A stretch of DNA of 64,000 nt, from the NCBI GenBank assembly GCA_028692715.1, contig JAQUWU010000012.1, forward strand, positions 26,713 to 90,712, written 5' to 3'. The notes beneath the pieces are model-generated. The model did no database searches. It was not told where the DNA came from and saw only the letters and a list, made by a program, of their open reading frames with translations. A program made the position numbers and the translations under genes. Numbering within the stretch: the stretch's first letter is position 1; the number at the start of each line of letters is the position of its first letter. Source of the stretch: Paludibacter sp. (GTDB taxonomy: Bacteria; Bacteroidota; Bacteroidia; Bacteroidales; Paludibacteraceae). Positions 35,361 through 44,084 of this stretch are shown here, piece after piece.

Positions 35361-36152
35361 CTATTTTTTGTAATACTTCATTGCTTCAGGAAGAAATTCC
35401 TTCAGTTTAGCAATTCTGTTGGCATCCGATGGGTGTGTGCTCGTAAATTCCATTGGTGCTCCATTTGAATTTGCTTCCATTCGTTCCCAAAAAGCTACAG
35501 CAACATTCGGATCGTAACCAGCCATAGCTATAAAAACCAATCCTAACTGGTCAGCTTCATATTCGTGTTTACGAGAGTAGGGCAACATAACTCCAAACTG
35601 CGCTCCTATTCCATACAGCGTATTGATGCCGGTTCGTGTTGCATCAGATTTGTTGGTAAGAAGCACATCGGTAAGCGAAGCCCCGTATTGTAATAACATT
35701 TGTTGACTCAACCGTTCACTACTGTGTTTTGCAACAGCGTGAGCTACTTCGTGTCCCATAACAACTGCAATTCCTGATTCACCTTGTGCAATTGGCAAAA
35801 TTCCTTCAAAAAAGACCACTTTACCTCCTGGCATACAAAATGCATTCACCGAAGTGTCCTTAACCAGATTAAATTCCCAAGCATAATTAGCTATTTCAGA
35901 TTCCTTACCGTTACTTTTCAAATACTCTTCTACCACAGAAGATATTTTTTTTCCAACTTTTTTTATTAATTGCGTATTTGCAATATCGGTTGAAGCAGGT
36001 ACTGAGTCAATAAACTCTTTGTAACTTTGTGCGCTCATCGATAAGATTTCAGCATCGGGAACCAACAATAATTGCTTTCTGCCAGTAATTAACACGCTGG
36101 AACAAGATGCTAATACAATGGTTACCAACATGAAAGAGAATAGTTTTTTCAT
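35361..36152 (-). CDS. M48-family metallopeptidase lipoprotein
   Basis: 263 residues. Signal peptide with lipobox Cys17 (VLASC), then the zinc motif VMGHEVAHAVAKH (His134, Glu135, His138) and a third ligand in HEYEADQLG. This is the BepA/LoiP-like group of periplasmic M48 proteases that help outer membrane protein quality control. The lipobox places it on a membrane facing the periplasm. It has its own promoter (TATCTTTG at 36209-36216) and a hairpin after it. Confidence 0.9.
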   Translation of the reverse strand: MKKLFSFMLVTIVLASCSSVLITGRKQLLLVPDAEILSMSAQSYKEFIDSVPASTDIANTQLIKKVGKKISSVVEEYLKSNGKESEIANYAWEFNLVKDTSVNAFCMPGGKVVFFEGILPIAQGESGIAVVMGHEVAHAVAKHSSERLSQQMLLQYGASLTDVLLTNKSDATRTGINTLYGIGAQFGVMLPYSRKHEYEADQLGLVFIAMAGYDPNVAVAFWERMEANSNGAPMEFTSTHPSDANRIAKLKEFLPEAMKYYKK

Positions 36153-36208
36153 ATATCAATATTTTATTTGTGAATATTTCGTTTTAAAATTTCAAAATTT
36201 TATCTTTG

Positions 36209-36216
36209 CAAAGATA
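36209..36216 (-). promoter_or_regulatory. -7 box of the M48 gene
   Basis: The minus strand reads TATCTTTG. The site is part of a palindrome TATCTTTGCAAAGATA (36201-36216), so the plus strand carries the same box. Start codon is 56 bases downstream. Confidence 0.5.
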
Positions 36217-36275
36217 ATTATTCATTTTAATTATTTTTAGATTCTATTTCTTTTTTGTGACTTGTCTAAATAACT

Positions 36276-36553
36276 AAGTAAATGGAACAAATTAATGTAC
36301 CATTTAGAAACATTAATAGAACGCTGATTTTCGCTGATTTATCGGAAAATGAAGGATAAAACAAAACGGATTTTTCTTGCCTTCGGCAAGATAATTAAGA
36401 CACAACTATCTGTAAATCATTCCGATTTATCGGAATTCAAATCCGTTTTTTCAAATCCACTCTATCAGTGAAAATTGCGCCTGCCTGTCGCAGGCAGGTT
36501 CTATTCTTAAATATTTTCATGCAAAATACGACATTATTTGTTTTCAATTACTT
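36276..36553. repeat. AAGTAA-end dispersed repeat, copy B (longest)
   Basis: Starts AAGTAAATGGAACAAATTAA and ends GTTTTCAATTACTT. This 278-base copy includes an internal hairpin CTTGCCTTCGGCAAG near 36378-36392 and a palindromic TTCCGATTTATCGGAA near 36420-36435. Copy A, at 34885-35074, lacks part of the middle. It fills the gap before the VanZ gene. TSD not resolved, though a TA dinucleotide on both sides is possible. Confidence 0.75.
36480..36498. repeat. 19-bp palindrome nested in copy B
   Basis: Identical CCTGCCTGTCGCAGGCAGG at the same internal position as in copy A, so copies A and B probably descend from one palindrome-bearing parent. Confidence 0.75.
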
Positions 36554-36590
36554 ATAAAAATTATTATCATCTAACATTAATACTTCAACT

Positions 36591-36974
36591 ATGTTTATCT
36601 TAAAAAATTATTGGAAATCATTAATTATCATTTCCTGTATATTGTATTTATCATTTGCTTCACCCTCGTCATTTAAGGATATTCCTACTTTCCATAACGA
36701 AGATAAACTTGTTCACATTCTAATGTATTTTGGTTTATCAATCGTCTTAATTTTTGATTATCGACGGTCTGCAAATAATAACATAAACTTGTTAGCATTT
36801 GTTTTGATTTGTCTTATTTTTCCTACATTACTTGGCGGAGGCATCGAAATTTCTCAGGGACAATTTTTTGCCCCACGCACAGCCAGTTGGTTAGATTGGC
36901 TGGCCGATATTACCGGAGTTCTCATTGGCTGGATGGGAATGAGTTTGTTTAAACCAAAAAAACAACTAAAATAA
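36591..36974 (+). CDS. VanZ-family membrane protein
   Basis: 127 residues with about four transmembrane segments and the VanZ-like pattern DKLVHILMYFGLS followed by GGGIEISQGQF and SWLDWLADITGVLIG. VanZ itself confers low-level teicoplanin resistance, but most family members have no known role. It begins 38 bases after a dispersed repeat and is followed by dprA after 28 bases. Confidence 0.8.
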   Translation: MFILKNYWKSLIIISCILYLSFASPSSFKDIPTFHNEDKLVHILMYFGLSIVLIFDYRRSANNNINLLAFVLICLIFPTLLGGGIEISQGQFFAPRTASWLDWLADITGVLIGWMGMSLFKPKKQLK

Positions 36975-37002
36975 GCATCATATTTCCGATACTTTACTAA
37001 CT

Positions 37003-38121
37003 ATGAATGATGAACTTTTAAAATACAAAATAGGTATAACACTTATTAAAGGGATAGGCAATAACCTAGCAAAAAGCCTTATTGCATATATTGGAAGTGT
37101 GGAAGGTGTTTTCCTTGAAAAGCAACAAACACTGGCTAAAATTCCTGGGATTGGGAATATCCTCTCCCTTGAAATTGTTTCGCAAAATGTATTACAAAGA
37201 GCTGAAAAAGAAATTGAATTTATTATTAAAAATAAGATTCAAACCAGTTATTTTACGGATAAAGATTATCCATATCGCCTGAAAGAATGTCTCGATTCTC
37301 CAATTATGATTTACAGTAAAGGCAACAAAGACTTTAATAATGGAAAATTTGTTGGCATTGTAGGGACCAGAAATGCAACTGAAAACGGAAGGGATAACTG
37401 TAAAAAATTAATTGCTGATTTAGCCACTCATCAACCCAATACAATAGTTGTAAGTGGTTTAGCTTACGGTGTTGATATTTGTGCGCACAAAGCCGCACTC
37501 GATTTCGGACTCAAAACCATAGGCGTTGTGGGTCATGGGTTGGACAGAATATACCCGGCAACTCATCGTTCTGTAGCGGCAAAAATGCTGGAAAATGGGT
37601 CATTACTTACCGAATACATGAGTGAAACAAACCCCGATCGACCCAATTTTGTGCAACGAAACAGAATAATTGCCGGAATGTGTGATGCCATTATAGTAAT
37701 AGAATCGGCGTCCAGAGGTGGAGCTTTGATTACGGCCGAAATAGCAAACAATTATAATCGTGATGTATTTGCTTTTCCGGGCAGAGTGGATGATGAATGG
37801 TCGGCTGGATGTAATGCATTGATAAAAAACAATAAAGCTTCGTTAATAGAATCGGCAGATGATTTGTTGAAGTTTATGAACTGGGAAAAACAAACCCAAC
37901 AAAATGTTGCGAACGTGCAAACCACTTTATTTCTAGACCTTTCGGACGAAGAACAAGATATAGTTACTATTTTACGTCAGCAAACCGAAGGTCTACAACT
38001 GAACGAAATAGCCATTAAAATGGAAAAACCAATTAGCAGAATATCGTCCATGTTACTCGAAATGGAATTTAAAGGAATAGTGAAATGTTTACCGGGAAAT
38101 ATTTATAAAATAGTGAAATAG
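37003..38121 (+). CDS. dprA: DNA-processing protein DprA
   Basis: 372 residues. An N-terminal HhH-like region (GIGNNLAKSL, PGIGNILSL), then the Rossmann-like core with VGIVGTRNAT, VVSGLAYGVDICAHKAAL, RIYPATH and RNRIIAGM, the DprA signature. A C-terminal winged-helix domain follows (residues about 310-370). DprA loads RecA onto incoming single-stranded DNA during transformation. With comF at 62891-63580 this is one of two competence-type genes in the window, but no com pilus genes are seen. Confidence 0.95.
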   Translation: MNDELLKYKIGITLIKGIGNNLAKSLIAYIGSVEGVFLEKQQTLAKIPGIGNILSLEIVSQNVLQRAEKEIEFIIKNKIQTSYFTDKDYPYRLKECLDSPIMIYSKGNKDFNNGKFVGIVGTRNATENGRDNCKKLIADLATHQPNTIVVSGLAYGVDICAHKAALDFGLKTIGVVGHGLDRIYPATHRSVAAKMLENGSLLTEYMSETNPDRPNFVQRNRIIAGMCDAIIVIESASRGGALITAEIANNYNRDVFAFPGRVDDEWSAGCNALIKNNKASLIESADDLLKFMNWEKQTQQNVANVQTTLFLDLSDEEQDIVTILRQQTEGLQLNEIAIKMEKPISRISSMLLEMEFKGIVKCLPGNIYKIVK

Positions 38122-38209
38122 CGACTTGTCAATTAGTTAATCTGTTCTCTACAAATGAACTAATCTAAATTTGACAACTCCACTAATCATATAATAAACC
38201 AATTATCAA

Positions 38210-38662
38210 GTGTACAGCAAAGAAGAATTAAAACAACTGAAAAAAGAATTTTGGGAAGGATTTGGGACATATTGTAGTCAGATTCCTGCTTTACGACGTC
38301 GTAAAAGCAAGTTTATGTTGTACAATACCAAAATGAAAGGGGTGGAAATGAAGTTTGATGCAACACGCGATGGAGCCTTTGTAATTTTGGAAATTAATCT
38401 GAACGATCCAAAAGCACGACTGGACAAATACGAACAGTTTGAACACTATAAATTACTGATGGAAAAACAATTCCCTGATGGATTAATTTGGGATTTTGCG
38501 TATATCAGGGAAACAGGTAACGAAGTCTGTAGGATTTATACAAAAAAAACGGGTATCGATCTTCATCGCCGCATTCAATGGATGGAGTTTTATCAGTTTA
38601 TGTCCGCCGAAATGCTGAAGTTGGAAAAAGCATTTAAACTGGTAAAAGAGGCAATAGAATAA
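38210..38662 (+). CDS. DUF4268 protein, GTG start
   Basis: 150 residues starting with GTG at 38210. The sequence has EELKQLKKEFWEGFG, MKFDATRDGAFVILEI and FPDGLIWDFAYIRETG, matching DUF4268, a domain related to nucleases or their C-terminal parts. No catalytic residues are certain. It is followed by a hairpin at 38665-38694. The GTG is chosen because no ATG lies upstream in frame near the expected start. Confidence 0.75.
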   Translation: MYSKEELKQLKKEFWEGFGTYCSQIPALRRRKSKFMLYNTKMKGVEMKFDATRDGAFVILEINLNDPKARLDKYEQFEHYKLLMEKQFPDGLIWDFAYIRETGNEVCRIYTKKTGIDLHRRIQWMEFYQFMSAEMLKLEKAFKLVKEAIE

Positions 38663-38664
38663 AA

Positions 38665-38694
38665 AATCCGCTAAAGAAATTTCTCTAACGGATT
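38665..38694. terminator. Bidirectional hairpin between DUF4268 and pstS
   Basis: An imperfect 15-bp stem (AATCCGCTAAAGAAA against its complement with two mismatches) lies between convergent genes. Confidence 0.65.
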
Positions 38695-38726
38695 CATATC
38701 AAAATTTAGTTTTTTGAACTATTCAA

Positions 38727-39539
38727 TTATTTTTTCAGAGGCACATAACCTATTTCTTGTACAATTTTTTGTCCTTCTTTTGAAAAGACAAAGTTAACAA
38801 AAGCTATATTTTTTGCCTCGTCTTTTTTATCGTAATAAAAATACAATGGACGTACAATTGGATAGGTTTTATTAATGGCATTCGCCATCGAAGGTGTAAT
38901 AAATGTTTTTCCATCAAACGACGCTTTTATTGCTTTAACCGATTTGTTGATATACGCTAATCCAACGTAACCAATAGCCCCTTTTGTTTGACTAACCGAT
39001 TGAATAATAGCTCCTGTTGCCGGCATACTCAAAATAGAATTCATATAATTTTTATTCAATAAAACATGTTCTTTAAAAAATTCGTATGTTCCAGAACTTG
39101 TTTCGCGTGAGTAAGGGATAATTTTCATATTTGGACCGCCAACCTGATTCCAGTTTGTAATTTTTCCTGTAAAAATGCCTTCTAATTGTTGGCGGGTTAA
39201 TTTTGAAACCGGATTTGAAGGATTTACCACTACAGCCAAAGCATCGTAAGCAATAATTTTCTCAACAATTGTTTTTCCTGCTTCTTTACATTTAAGTTTT
39301 TCATTCAGTTTCATGCTACGTGAAGCCATAGCCATATCAGTTGTTCCTTCCATAAGAGCAGCAATACCCACACCACTACCACCTCCGATAACACTTACCG
39401 ATTGTTTATTACTTTTCATAAACACCTCAGCTTCTTTTTGAGCCAATGGTAATACAGTGTCACTTCCTTTAATTTTTTGAGCATAGAATGAAGGTGCGAT
39501 GGCGCACAACATCATTACAGATAAAATTAGTTTTTTCAT
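38727..39539 (-). CDS. pstS: Phosphate ABC transporter substrate-binding protein
   Basis: 270 residues with a signal peptide (MKKLILSVMMLCAIAPSFYA). GSDTVLPLAQKEAE, VIGGGSGVGIAAL and SRETSSGTYEFFKEH match the phosphate-binding loops of PstS. Three small residues and Arg/Thr groups contact phosphate in the family. The porin gene upstream (39576-40571) is on the same strand. No pstCAB genes follow in the window, so the remaining transporter must be elsewhere. Confidence 0.9.
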   Translation of the reverse strand: MKKLILSVMMLCAIAPSFYAQKIKGSDTVLPLAQKEAEVFMKSNKQSVSVIGGGSGVGIAALMEGTTDMAMASRSMKLNEKLKCKEAGKTIVEKIIAYDALAVVVNPSNPVSKLTRQQLEGIFTGKITNWNQVGGPNMKIIPYSRETSSGTYEFFKEHVLLNKNYMNSILSMPATGAIIQSVSQTKGAIGYVGLAYINKSVKAIKASFDGKTFITPSMANAINKTYPIVRPLYFYYDKKDEAKNIAFVNFVFSKEGQKIVQEIGYVPLKK

Positions 39540-39575
39540 TTTTTGTTTTTTAAATTAATATCTTATAGGATTTTG

Positions 39576-40571
39576 TTATAAATTTAAACCTATATTTAAA
39601 TAAATACTCTTAGAATTACTTCCATTATCAAAATCAGAATAACGGAAATTAGGCGTTATTTGAATACCTTTAACAGGGATATATTCGATTCCGGCAATAT
39701 AAACATTTCCATCTGTTGAATTCCAACCACTAGTAGTATTAGCCAATACATCGGACGTAACTTTATCAAAACGACCAAACACTGACAGTTTTTTTACAAA
39801 TGAATAGTTACCATATATTGAAACCGATGACCAGTTTCTATCGGCAATCATTTTATTTGCATTCTGCAAATTGTACTCAGCACCTATCAATCCTTTACTT
39901 GCTTTATATCCGGCAAAAACATTAAAAGTACTTTGAGCTATACCATTCTTCATATAATCGAAATAAACTCTTCCGTACAAGTTTTTTATTGGTTCTATGG
40001 TTAATCCCGCGGCTACTTTTAGCGTGCTGTCCAATTGTACTTTTTTATATCCTTCGCCATTAAACACCGATAAATCGAGACTTAACAGTGGAAGTATATC
40101 CCATTTAAATGAAGTTCCTAAATCGGCACTACTTTCGAAACAGTATTCGTCCTGTAATGATTTATACATATATCTCTTTCCCCAAAAAGATTCCTGAAAT
40201 TTGAACGAAGTAGTACTTATCATACCAAAATTTAGCTTAATGTTTTTTGTTGAATATTCAGTATAAGCATTTTTCAAAAAAGCAGTGTAGGACGAGGGCG
40301 TTAATCCAGCCGTATTCGTTACATCAAATACAACTTTCGCTGAAAAATTCTCGCTGAAGTTATATGCATATCCTAAATACGCTCTTGTAACCTCAAAACC
40401 TGCATTGCTTTTTCCATTTGAATTTTCAACAGAGAAGTCGCTGTATATTGTCACTATAGGTTTACCGTTGGGGCTAAAAGTTTCGGAACTGCTCTCAGAA
40501 TCCTGTGCGATGGCAAAACTAGAAATAAAAAGAGAGAATGCTGTTACAAGGATTTTAATTTCCGATTTCAT
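39576..40571 (-). CDS. Outer membrane porin, OprO/OprP-like, paired with pstS
   Basis: 331 residues with a signal peptide ending in SFAIAQ. The rest shows the alternating aromatic pattern of a beta-barrel and an ending in ...IYLNIGLNL that fits the C-terminal strand. It has the phosphate-selective porin O/P pattern (GFEVTRAYLGYAYNFSENF). The 36-base gap to pstS suggests a two-gene phosphate uptake operon. Selectivity for phosphate is inferred from context. Confidence 0.8.
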   Translation of the reverse strand: MKSEIKILVTAFSLFISSFAIAQDSESSSETFSPNGKPIVTIYSDFSVENSNGKSNAGFEVTRAYLGYAYNFSENFSAKVVFDVTNTAGLTPSSYTAFLKNAYTEYSTKNIKLNFGMISTTSFKFQESFWGKRYMYKSLQDEYCFESSADLGTSFKWDILPLLSLDLSVFNGEGYKKVQLDSTLKVAAGLTIEPIKNLYGRVYFDYMKNGIAQSTFNVFAGYKASKGLIGAEYNLQNANKMIADRNWSSVSIYGNYSFVKKLSVFGRFDKVTSDVLANTTSGWNSTDGNVYIAGIEYIPVKGIQITPNFRYSDFDNGSNSKSIYLNIGLNL

Positions 40572-40715
40572 AAATATTATTTAAATTACGTTTCGGTTGC
40601 AAAGAAACTGCATTTATATTACAGCTTTTTGCCAAATGTATTACAATGGTGTTACATTTTAAATTCTTGATATTTAAATGAATATGAAATCTGTCAAAGG
40701 AGTAATTTTTTGACA

Positions 40716-40746
40716 AAAAAAAGGTGCTCAATTGAACACCTTTTTA
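40716..40746 (-). terminator. Terminator hairpin beyond MITE copy 2
   Basis: On the minus strand GGTGTTCAATTGAGCACC is followed by a T run. It is separated from the C1 peptidase stop codon by MITE copy 2, so the element appears to have inserted between the gene and its terminator. Confidence 0.75.
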
Positions 40747-40766
40747 AAAAATTATAACCAGTTTAA

Positions 40767-40946
40767 ATTATTTTGTGACTACCCAGCACTTCAAAAGTAC
40801 TTCATTTGACGTTTTTAGGGAAATTGCAGAGTAAAAAAAATGTAATTTTCACAAAAAAACAGCCAAATTAAAGCGCCAAAATGATGAATGTCGCTCCAGA
40901 ACTCCCCCTTTAGGGGGTTAGGGGGGCTGAGTAGTTACATTATTTT
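40767..40946. mobile_element. MITE copy 2 (element 40775-40938 plus 8-bp target duplications)
   Basis: Left end GTGACTACCCAG, right end CTGAGTAGTTAC, and exact duplications ATTATTTT at 40767-40774 and 40939-40946. The right duplication contains the C1 peptidase stop codon (40940-40942). This copy is 164 bp and is inverted relative to copy 1. Confidence 0.88.
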
Positions 40947-42130
40947 AGTCCCAGTTTCTTCAAAATTTCTTTTGGAATAGCATCTTTATGCACTAAAATA
41001 TCAATGGTTTTGTGTTGTACAAACGAGTTGCTGGCATACCATATTCCTTTGTATTTCGAGTCGGTTCCCCATGAGTTTTTTACTAGATAATATTTTGTGC
41101 CGTTTTGATCTTTTGCAGTTCCATAAATGACCATACCATGATCGTCTGTAGTTTGATAATTATCAAATCCTTCCTGACGTAGTTCCTGAGTAACTTTAAT
41201 TTCGGGTTGTGGTTTCATTTTTTTATAAATGCTGTCTTCCATTTCTTTTTGAGAAATATTCAACCATTTGGCCTGATCAGTTCCGGGTAAATTAACTTTT
41301 TTGGTTTCCGGGTTAACCGCTACACCTTTTCTACTAAAGCCTTTTTCACTTACATCAGAAGCCCATGCTAAGCAATACCCTTTATCAATGGCATTATCCA
41401 TCACCTGCATCAATTCATTCAATGGGAGGTTATACGATTCATCGTTGCGCCAGTTATCCGGAATTTCGATGGCAAACTTAGTGTAAAACGGATGATGTGT
41501 AAAAGATGTGAGCGAAATATAGTCATCTAAGTTTAATCCCAACGATTTCTCGTAACTCATAGGAGTATATTTCTTTCCATTCACCATAAACTCTGTTGGC
41601 AATTTTCCTAGATAAGCATCTAGAATTCCATCAAAACCGATTTTCCACGCTGTAGATAATTTCTTGTTGGGATTCTTTACTATCACTTTTACATAAGCCT
41701 CGGCCAAGGCATCCAATTCGCCATGTTTATGTTTTGGTTCACCATAATTTAAACCGGTCATGATAGAATCAGGGACAATTCCATAATTTTTCATCACATA
41801 GCTTACGTCGTAAAACGAGCCTCCAGCACCAAAATTCGCAGTTCCATACATACGTACATATTGAGTTGCTTTATCTGAATAAGAGTGATGTACAACAAAC
41901 ATTTCAGATAAATCAACTTCAGGTTTTCCCATGCGCAGTAATTCCGCTTCGTAGAAACCGATACCGGAAAAACTCCAGCAGGTACCCGAACTTGCCTGAT
42001 TTTTTACAGGCGTAATTTTATTTTGCTTAACGATAGTAAATTGAAACGAATCGACAGCAGTAGTGTCCTTTTGGGCAAAGACAACTCCTGAGAACAGGAA
42101 GATTGATAGAAAAAATAATATTCTTTTCAT
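40940..42130 (-). CDS. C1-family cysteine peptidase (bleomycin hydrolase/PepC type)
   Basis: 396 residues with a signal peptide (MKRILFFLSIFLFSGVVFA), so it is exported. The catalytic triad is Cys51 (SSGTCWSF), a His near 329 (DDHGMVIYG) and Asn near 350 (VKNSWG). Bleomycin hydrolase-like insertions are present. It probably trims peptides in the periplasm or on the surface, unlike the cytoplasmic PepC. Its stop codon lies in the 8-bp target duplication of MITE copy 2. Confidence 0.88.
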   Translation of the reverse strand: MKRILFFLSIFLFSGVVFAQKDTTAVDSFQFTIVKQNKITPVKNQASSGTCWSFSGIGFYEAELLRMGKPEVDLSEMFVVHHSYSDKATQYVRMYGTANFGAGGSFYDVSYVMKNYGIVPDSIMTGLNYGEPKHKHGELDALAEAYVKVIVKNPNKKLSTAWKIGFDGILDAYLGKLPTEFMVNGKKYTPMSYEKSLGLNLDDYISLTSFTHHPFYTKFAIEIPDNWRNDESYNLPLNELMQVMDNAIDKGYCLAWASDVSEKGFSRKGVAVNPETKKVNLPGTDQAKWLNISQKEMEDSIYKKMKPQPEIKVTQELRQEGFDNYQTTDDHGMVIYGTAKDQNGTKYYLVKNSWGTDSKYKGIWYASNSFVQHKTIDILVHKDAIPKEILKKLGLK

Positions 42131-42141
42131 ATTTTTACAAT

Positions 42142-42243
42142 AAACCCCTAACCCCTAAAGGGGAACTAAGCATGTCCGTAATAAATAAACATATAAGTTT
42201 AGGAGACAAAGCTATTTTTGTTCCCCTTTAGGGGTTAGGGGTA
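42142..42243. repeat. Inverted pair of CCCCTAAAGGGG repeats between pepD and the C1 peptidase
   Basis: The left arm (42142-42166) is AACCCCTAACCCC followed by TAAAGGGGAAC. The right arm (42221-42243) is its inverse. About 54 bases separate them. The pair fills the gap between the two genes. Confidence 0.75.
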
Positions 42244-42256
42244 GTATTTTTTTAAT

Positions 42257-43720
42257 TTATTTTGTTGGTATATTTTCTAAGGTTGCTAATAAATAATCCC
42301 AGAACTTTTGCACTGTGGCAATATTTACTTTTTCATCAGGTGAGTGTGGAAAACGAATGGTAGGACCAAACGAAATCATATCCATTTTTGGATAATGGGT
42401 TCCCAAAATACCACATTCCAAACCGGCATGTATGATCATTACTTTCGGAGTTTTTCCATATTTATCCTCGTAAACTTTGCTCATAACTTTTAGGATAGGA
42501 GAATCCAAATTTGGTTTCCAACCCGGATAACCACCAACTAATTCTATCTTTGCACCCGCAAGTGAGAAAACGCTCTGAACCATTGAAGCTAATTCTTCTT
42601 TGCGTGATTCTACAGAACTACGAATCAGTGACCGTAGAATAATAGCATTCCCATCCGATTTTATTATTGCCAAATTATTTGACGTTTCGACAACGGTTGG
42701 TAATTCAGGAATAAAACGTTCCACACCATTAGGACATGCAATCACACCATTGATCAAGTCGTCCTGAACTTCTTCGGGAATGAGTCCTGAAGGTAAATCA
42801 ACCTGCTCAACTGTAAAAGAGATTTTATCTTCCACCCCTTTGTATTCTTCAATGAATATATCTTCGCATTCCTGAACATATTCTACCATATCATCTACTC
42901 CTTCGGCAGGGACAGTAATCACTGCAAATGCTTCGCGCGGAATAGCATTACGCAGACTTCCCCCATCAATGCTTGCCAAACGCGCTTCTTCGTCGGCAAC
43001 TGCATCTTTCAAAAAACGAAACATTAGTTTGTTAGCATTAGCACGTTGTAGGTTAATATCCACTCCAGAGTGACCACCTTTTAATCCAGTTAATGACACT
43101 TTCAAAGCCACATCACCTTCGGGAACCTTTACCTCTTTGTAACGGAATTCAATATCGGCATCAATACCACCGGCACAACCAACATACAGTTCACCTTCGT
43201 CTTCCGAATCGAGATTCATTAAAATATCACCTTTCAAAAAGTTTGGTTGAAGACCAAAAGCTCCAAACATTCCCGTTTCTTCGTCTACCGTAATAAACAT
43301 TTCAACAGCAGGATGAGGAATATCTGTTGATTGGATTATTGTCATTGCCGTTGCCAATCCGATTCCATTATCGGCTCCAAGTGTTGTATCATGAGCTGTA
43401 ACCCAGTCGCCATCGACATAGGCATCAATTGGATCGGTTTTAAAATCATGTTTTACATTGCTGTTTTTTTGTGGCACCATGTCCATATGAGCTTGTAGAA
43501 CCACTGCTTTACGGTCTTCCATTCCGGGAGTAGCCGGTTTGCGAATCAGAACATTACCAATTTCATCACGGAGAGTTTCCAAACCAAGTGATTTTCCAAA
43601 ATTTTCGAGAAATGCGCCAATTTCTTCTTTTTTATGAGAAGGGCGGGGAACTTGTGTAAGACTGTAGAAATTTTTCCAGAGAGCTTTTGGCTCAAGCTGG
43701 CGAATGTCATTTTCTTTCAT
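42257..43720 (-). CDS. pepD: Xaa-His dipeptidase (M20)
   Basis: 487 residues, the normal PepD length. It shows VVLQAHMDMVPQKN (metal ligand His in the HxD motif), DGDWVTAHDTTLGADNGIG, VDEETGMFGAFGL (the catalytic Glu-Glu pair) and GHSGVDINL. It hydrolyses beta-Ala-His and related dipeptides in the cytoplasm, consistent with a peptide-fermenting lifestyle. It lies upstream of the C1 peptidase on the same strand, across an inverted repeat pair. Confidence 0.93.
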   Translation of the reverse strand: MKENDIRQLEPKALWKNFYSLTQVPRPSHKKEEIGAFLENFGKSLGLETLRDEIGNVLIRKPATPGMEDRKAVVLQAHMDMVPQKNSNVKHDFKTDPIDAYVDGDWVTAHDTTLGADNGIGLATAMTIIQSTDIPHPAVEMFITVDEETGMFGAFGLQPNFLKGDILMNLDSEDEGELYVGCAGGIDADIEFRYKEVKVPEGDVALKVSLTGLKGGHSGVDINLQRANANKLMFRFLKDAVADEEARLASIDGGSLRNAIPREAFAVITVPAEGVDDMVEYVQECEDIFIEEYKGVEDKISFTVEQVDLPSGLIPEEVQDDLINGVIACPNGVERFIPELPTVVETSNNLAIIKSDGNAIILRSLIRSSVESRKEELASMVQSVFSLAGAKIELVGGYPGWKPNLDSPILKVMSKVYEDKYGKTPKVMIIHAGLECGILGTHYPKMDMISFGPTIRFPHSPDEKVNIATVQKFWDYLLATLENIPTK

Positions 43721-43962
43721 ATTCTATATATGTTAAGTTTGTAAATTTTAACGCAATGTATTGTATAAATATACGATAATTAGTTATTGCAAATATCACC
43801 ATTTTTTTTTGAACTACCGATTTTTAAGACCTGTTTTTTTATTTTATTGATAATTAAAGATATTTTTTTCAAATAGAAAATTGAATTTTTTAAATAAATT
43901 TAAATACTGAAATTTTTCTGTATTTAGCTCTCACTTTTCAAGGTAGTTTAAAAAAAAATAGG

Positions 43963-43970
43963 TAATTTTG
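43963..43970 (+). promoter_or_regulatory. -7 box of the CoA-transferase
   Basis: TAATTTTG matches TAnnTTTG, 114 bases before the start codon. The rest of the gap 43721-44084 is AT-rich with T/A runs; I see nothing else in it. Confidence 0.45.
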
Positions 43971-44084
43971 CACTCTAATTTCAGGAACCTATATTTTAAG
44001 ACTTTCCCCTAATTTAAAATCAAACAAATCATTCATATACAAACAATTGTAAATCGTACATCGTATATTGTAATTAAAAAAATT

